Origin: Gracilaria gracilis
Taxonomy: Eukaryota > Rhodophyta > Florideophyceae > Gracilariales > Gracilariaceae
DNA: 64,000 bases
Assembly (NCBI GenBank): GCA_030374805.1
Contig: JARGSG010000058.1
Span: 1 to 64,000, forward strand
Direction: 5' to 3'
Shown: positions 62,352-64,000 of the stretch, piece by piece
Layout of the letters: every line of letters starts with the position of its first letter
How positions within the stretch are numbered: the stretch's first letter is position 1
Made by a program: the position numbers and the translations under genes
The notes under the pieces: generated by a model
The model's database searches: none
Told to the model about the DNA's origin: nothing
The model's input: the letters and a program-made list of their open reading frames with translations, nothing else

Positions 62352-62540
62352 GTTACCGTTGGTAGCCCTCTTAACCTAACCTTAAGGGCCAGAGCGATGC
62401 ATGTGAGAGTCTCTCCACCTTAAGGGCCAGGGCGATGCATGTGAGAGTCTCTCTTAAGGGCCAGAGCGATGCATGTGAGAGTCTCTCACATGCATCGCTC
62501 TGGCCCTTAAGGTTAGGTTAAGAGGGCTAGCAACGGTAAC
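62352..62540. repeat. Foldback (inverted-repeat) element with internal tandem units
   Basis: The left arm starts GTTACCGTTGGTAGCCCTCT and the right arm ends in its near-exact complement, finishing at GGTAAC 62,540. Arms of about 58 bases pair with one or two mismatches. Between them a unit of about 35-38 bp (CTTAAGGGCCAGAGCGATGC and following) is repeated three times. The whole would fold into a long hairpin, as in foldback elements or MITEs. It lies about 400 bp upstream of the ZNFX1-like start codon. Confidence 0.85.
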
Positions 62541-63657
62541 GTTCCTAACGTTGGTACCCGCGCTCTGTCGGTCAATGCCATCCTCTTCATCATTGATCCC
62601 CGCACCTTCTCAAGGCCTGCCGCTCGTCCTCACCAAGAGCTTTCCTTGTCTGCAGCGCTTACTGTCACTGGGTTTGCGTCGTACCCTTGGTTCGTTGTGT
62701 TGGGACGCCCGCTGCGCACGGTGCCAACTAATTGTTGAGCAATGTACAGTTGTGACCAGGCTTGACATCTATCTTCTGTCAAACTTGAGCTGTCTGTGCT
62801 TCTTATAAAAGCTCTTACACTCTTAACTCTTTCAAGCGGTGGAATGATGCTGCAAGTTCCAGTCCAATGTAAGCCAATAGCTTGTCCATTCGTAAAGCCT
62901 TCGTTCTTTGACCTCTTCTGCATAGCTCCTTGCTTGTACATGTAATCTCAGATATTACAGGAACGTTCTATTTAAATATACAGTGTATACTGATAACTTT
63001 AACTTTATTCATCGTCACCTAACTTACTGCATACGTACACTGAAGCTGTTAGTGGTATAAAGTGTTAAACGGCTCTTGTTAGTGGTATAAAGTGTTAAAC
63101 GGCTCTTATTTGTTGTACTGTATTAGTCCGCTGGTGTACGCTCACTTTCCTTCAGCTTTATCAATGACCTTTGCTTCTCTCTTATCTAATAACCTGCTAA
63201 CAACCAAGCCAACCAAGATTCTTCGTGGAGAGATCGCCTGCGCTACAAATTGTAGCCTACAATTCATATCCTAAGTTGCGTTTTGGAAAGTGATTATTTC
63301 CCAGCATTACGGCACCTTGCGTTAGCGTTTTAACCTTACATGATGATACTCTAGTGCCCGTAGCTACAGTAGCAGCAGTGCTACGTAGAGCTACTGTACA
63401 TTACCTTCGGTAGATACAGTTGTACTCGCAAGTTCAGTGAGACCGCCTAGTAGGCTGTGCCTACTGTTCACACCGAACATATGGGTGGCCTAATGGTTTT
63501 TGTGTTTCCACAGAATTCACTGCTCGTCACTTCACCTAATCGCTCCGTGGCGCGCACTTGGCTTCTACCCACGGCCACAGCCATAGCGAAGTTGAAAACG
63601 GTTATTAGCAGCCCTCGCTCTACTTGTGAATCCTGATTCTACCTATTGCACCGAAAC
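62541..63657. other. Intergenic stretch
   Basis: No gene can be supported. It contains a 30-bp perfect tandem duplication (63,048-63,107) and a group of short inverted GCTAC/GTAGC motifs near 63,360-63,400. Confidence 0.5.
63048..63107. repeat. 30-bp tandem duplication
   Basis: Two identical units (GTTAGTGGTATAAAGTGTTA and ten more bases) lie head to tail at 63,048-63,077 and 63,078-63,107. Confidence 0.95.
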
Positions 63658-64000
63658 ATGGATAGAAACCGTATCTATGATGAAGACGTCAAAATATACG
63701 AGGAGGAAAGGACTAAATGTGAAGACGTGGCTTTTGTTGAGAAACAGACACCAACAGGCAAGTCCTACAAACGAGCACTTGGAGCTTCCGCCACATGGTA
63801 CGACATGGCTCTTGGATTCTCAGTGGCTATGAACTATGGTCTAGGCGCTGCAGTCGCTGGGACTATAGCAACACCTATACTAGGCGTGTTGGGCACGATT
63901 GCTGTTGTGACCGGTGTTGTAACAACCTTGACGAGCACAGCCGCAAACGTAGTTCGAAACGCCGGACTTGGATGGGCCCCTTACACATTCAACCGGAATT
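63658..64000 (+). CDS. Unrecognised protein, 5' part, runs off the window
   Basis: From ATG 63,658 (MDRNRIYDEDVKIYEEERTK) the frame stays open for 114 codons to the window edge. A charged N-terminus of about 50 residues is followed by GASATWYDMALGFSVAM and a long Gly/Ala/Val/Thr-rich hydrophobic stretch (VAGTIATPILGVLGTIAVV and TGVVTTLTSTAANVV), which could be one long or two short membrane helices. Then comes GLGWAPYTFNRN. There is no signal peptide. I do not recognise the family. Open length and composition make it a credible gene start. Confidence 0.5.
   Translation, partial: MDRNRIYDEDVKIYEEERTKCEDVAFVEKQTPTGKSYKRALGASATWYDMALGFSVAMNYGLGAAVAGTIATPILGVLGTIAVVTGVVTTLTSTAANVVRNAGLGWAPYTFNRN

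Overview
The window is nuclear DNA of a eukaryote with compact genes, short spliceosomal introns (71 and 103 nt with GTAAGT donors and CTAAC-type branch sites), converging neighbour genes about 70 bp apart, and very heavy LTR-retrotransposon load. That combination, with moderate GC, fits a florideophyte red alga best. This is an inference from genome style and was not tested by any search.

Layout. (1) 1-6,900: a decayed cut-and-paste DNA transposon with a Plavaka/KDZ-like transposase on the minus strand (3,150-6,368), a convergent second gene with a coiled coil on the plus strand (1,259-2,990), and subterminal repeats (6,718-6,896). (2) 6,914-8,786 and 35,351-35,876: the two halves of a partial duplicate of the large helicase gene found intact-length at 52-62 kb. 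The duplicate is split by a 26.6-kb insertion bounded by LTRs (8,787-9,604 and about 34,890-35,350) and flanked by the 5-bp target duplication ACAAG. (3) Inside that insertion: an unrecognised gag-like gene (9,658-11,581); two diverging Ty3/Gypsy copies (minus 12,625-18,960; plus 20,080-25,665); and a row of broken cellular genes, namely a MAP kinase, a TBC1D22-type Rab-GAP, and a voltage-gated K+ channel with introns. It ends with a CACTA-type tnp2 transposase pseudogene (32,430-34,874). (4) 35,877-48,871: a hAT element with a 604-residue transposase open frame. Near its right end lies a young Ty3/Gypsy element (38,636-48,835, TSD ATTTT) whose 1.9-kb LTRs differ at only six positions apart from a CCA-repeat length change. 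Both LTRs hold an antisense 190-aa ORF. (5) 49,756-52,069: an alpha-helical-repeat protein gene with three nonsense codons and a Tc1/mariner-like MITE. (6) 52,141-61,945: a ZNFX1-like giant (four CCCH fingers, split UPF1-type helicase core with a Cys/His-rich insert, NFX1-type fingers, RING/IBR-like C-terminus), interrupted by a few stops and frameshifts. (7) 62,352-64,000: a foldback repeat, a short tandem repeat and the start of an unrecognised gene running off the window.

No operon or pathway links the genes. The coherent story is genome decay. Most premature stops fit CGA to TGA or CAR to TAR changes, and two of them are proven C to T by comparing the two helicase copies. This points to deamination of (probably methylated) cytosine acting on transposons and on genes trapped among them.
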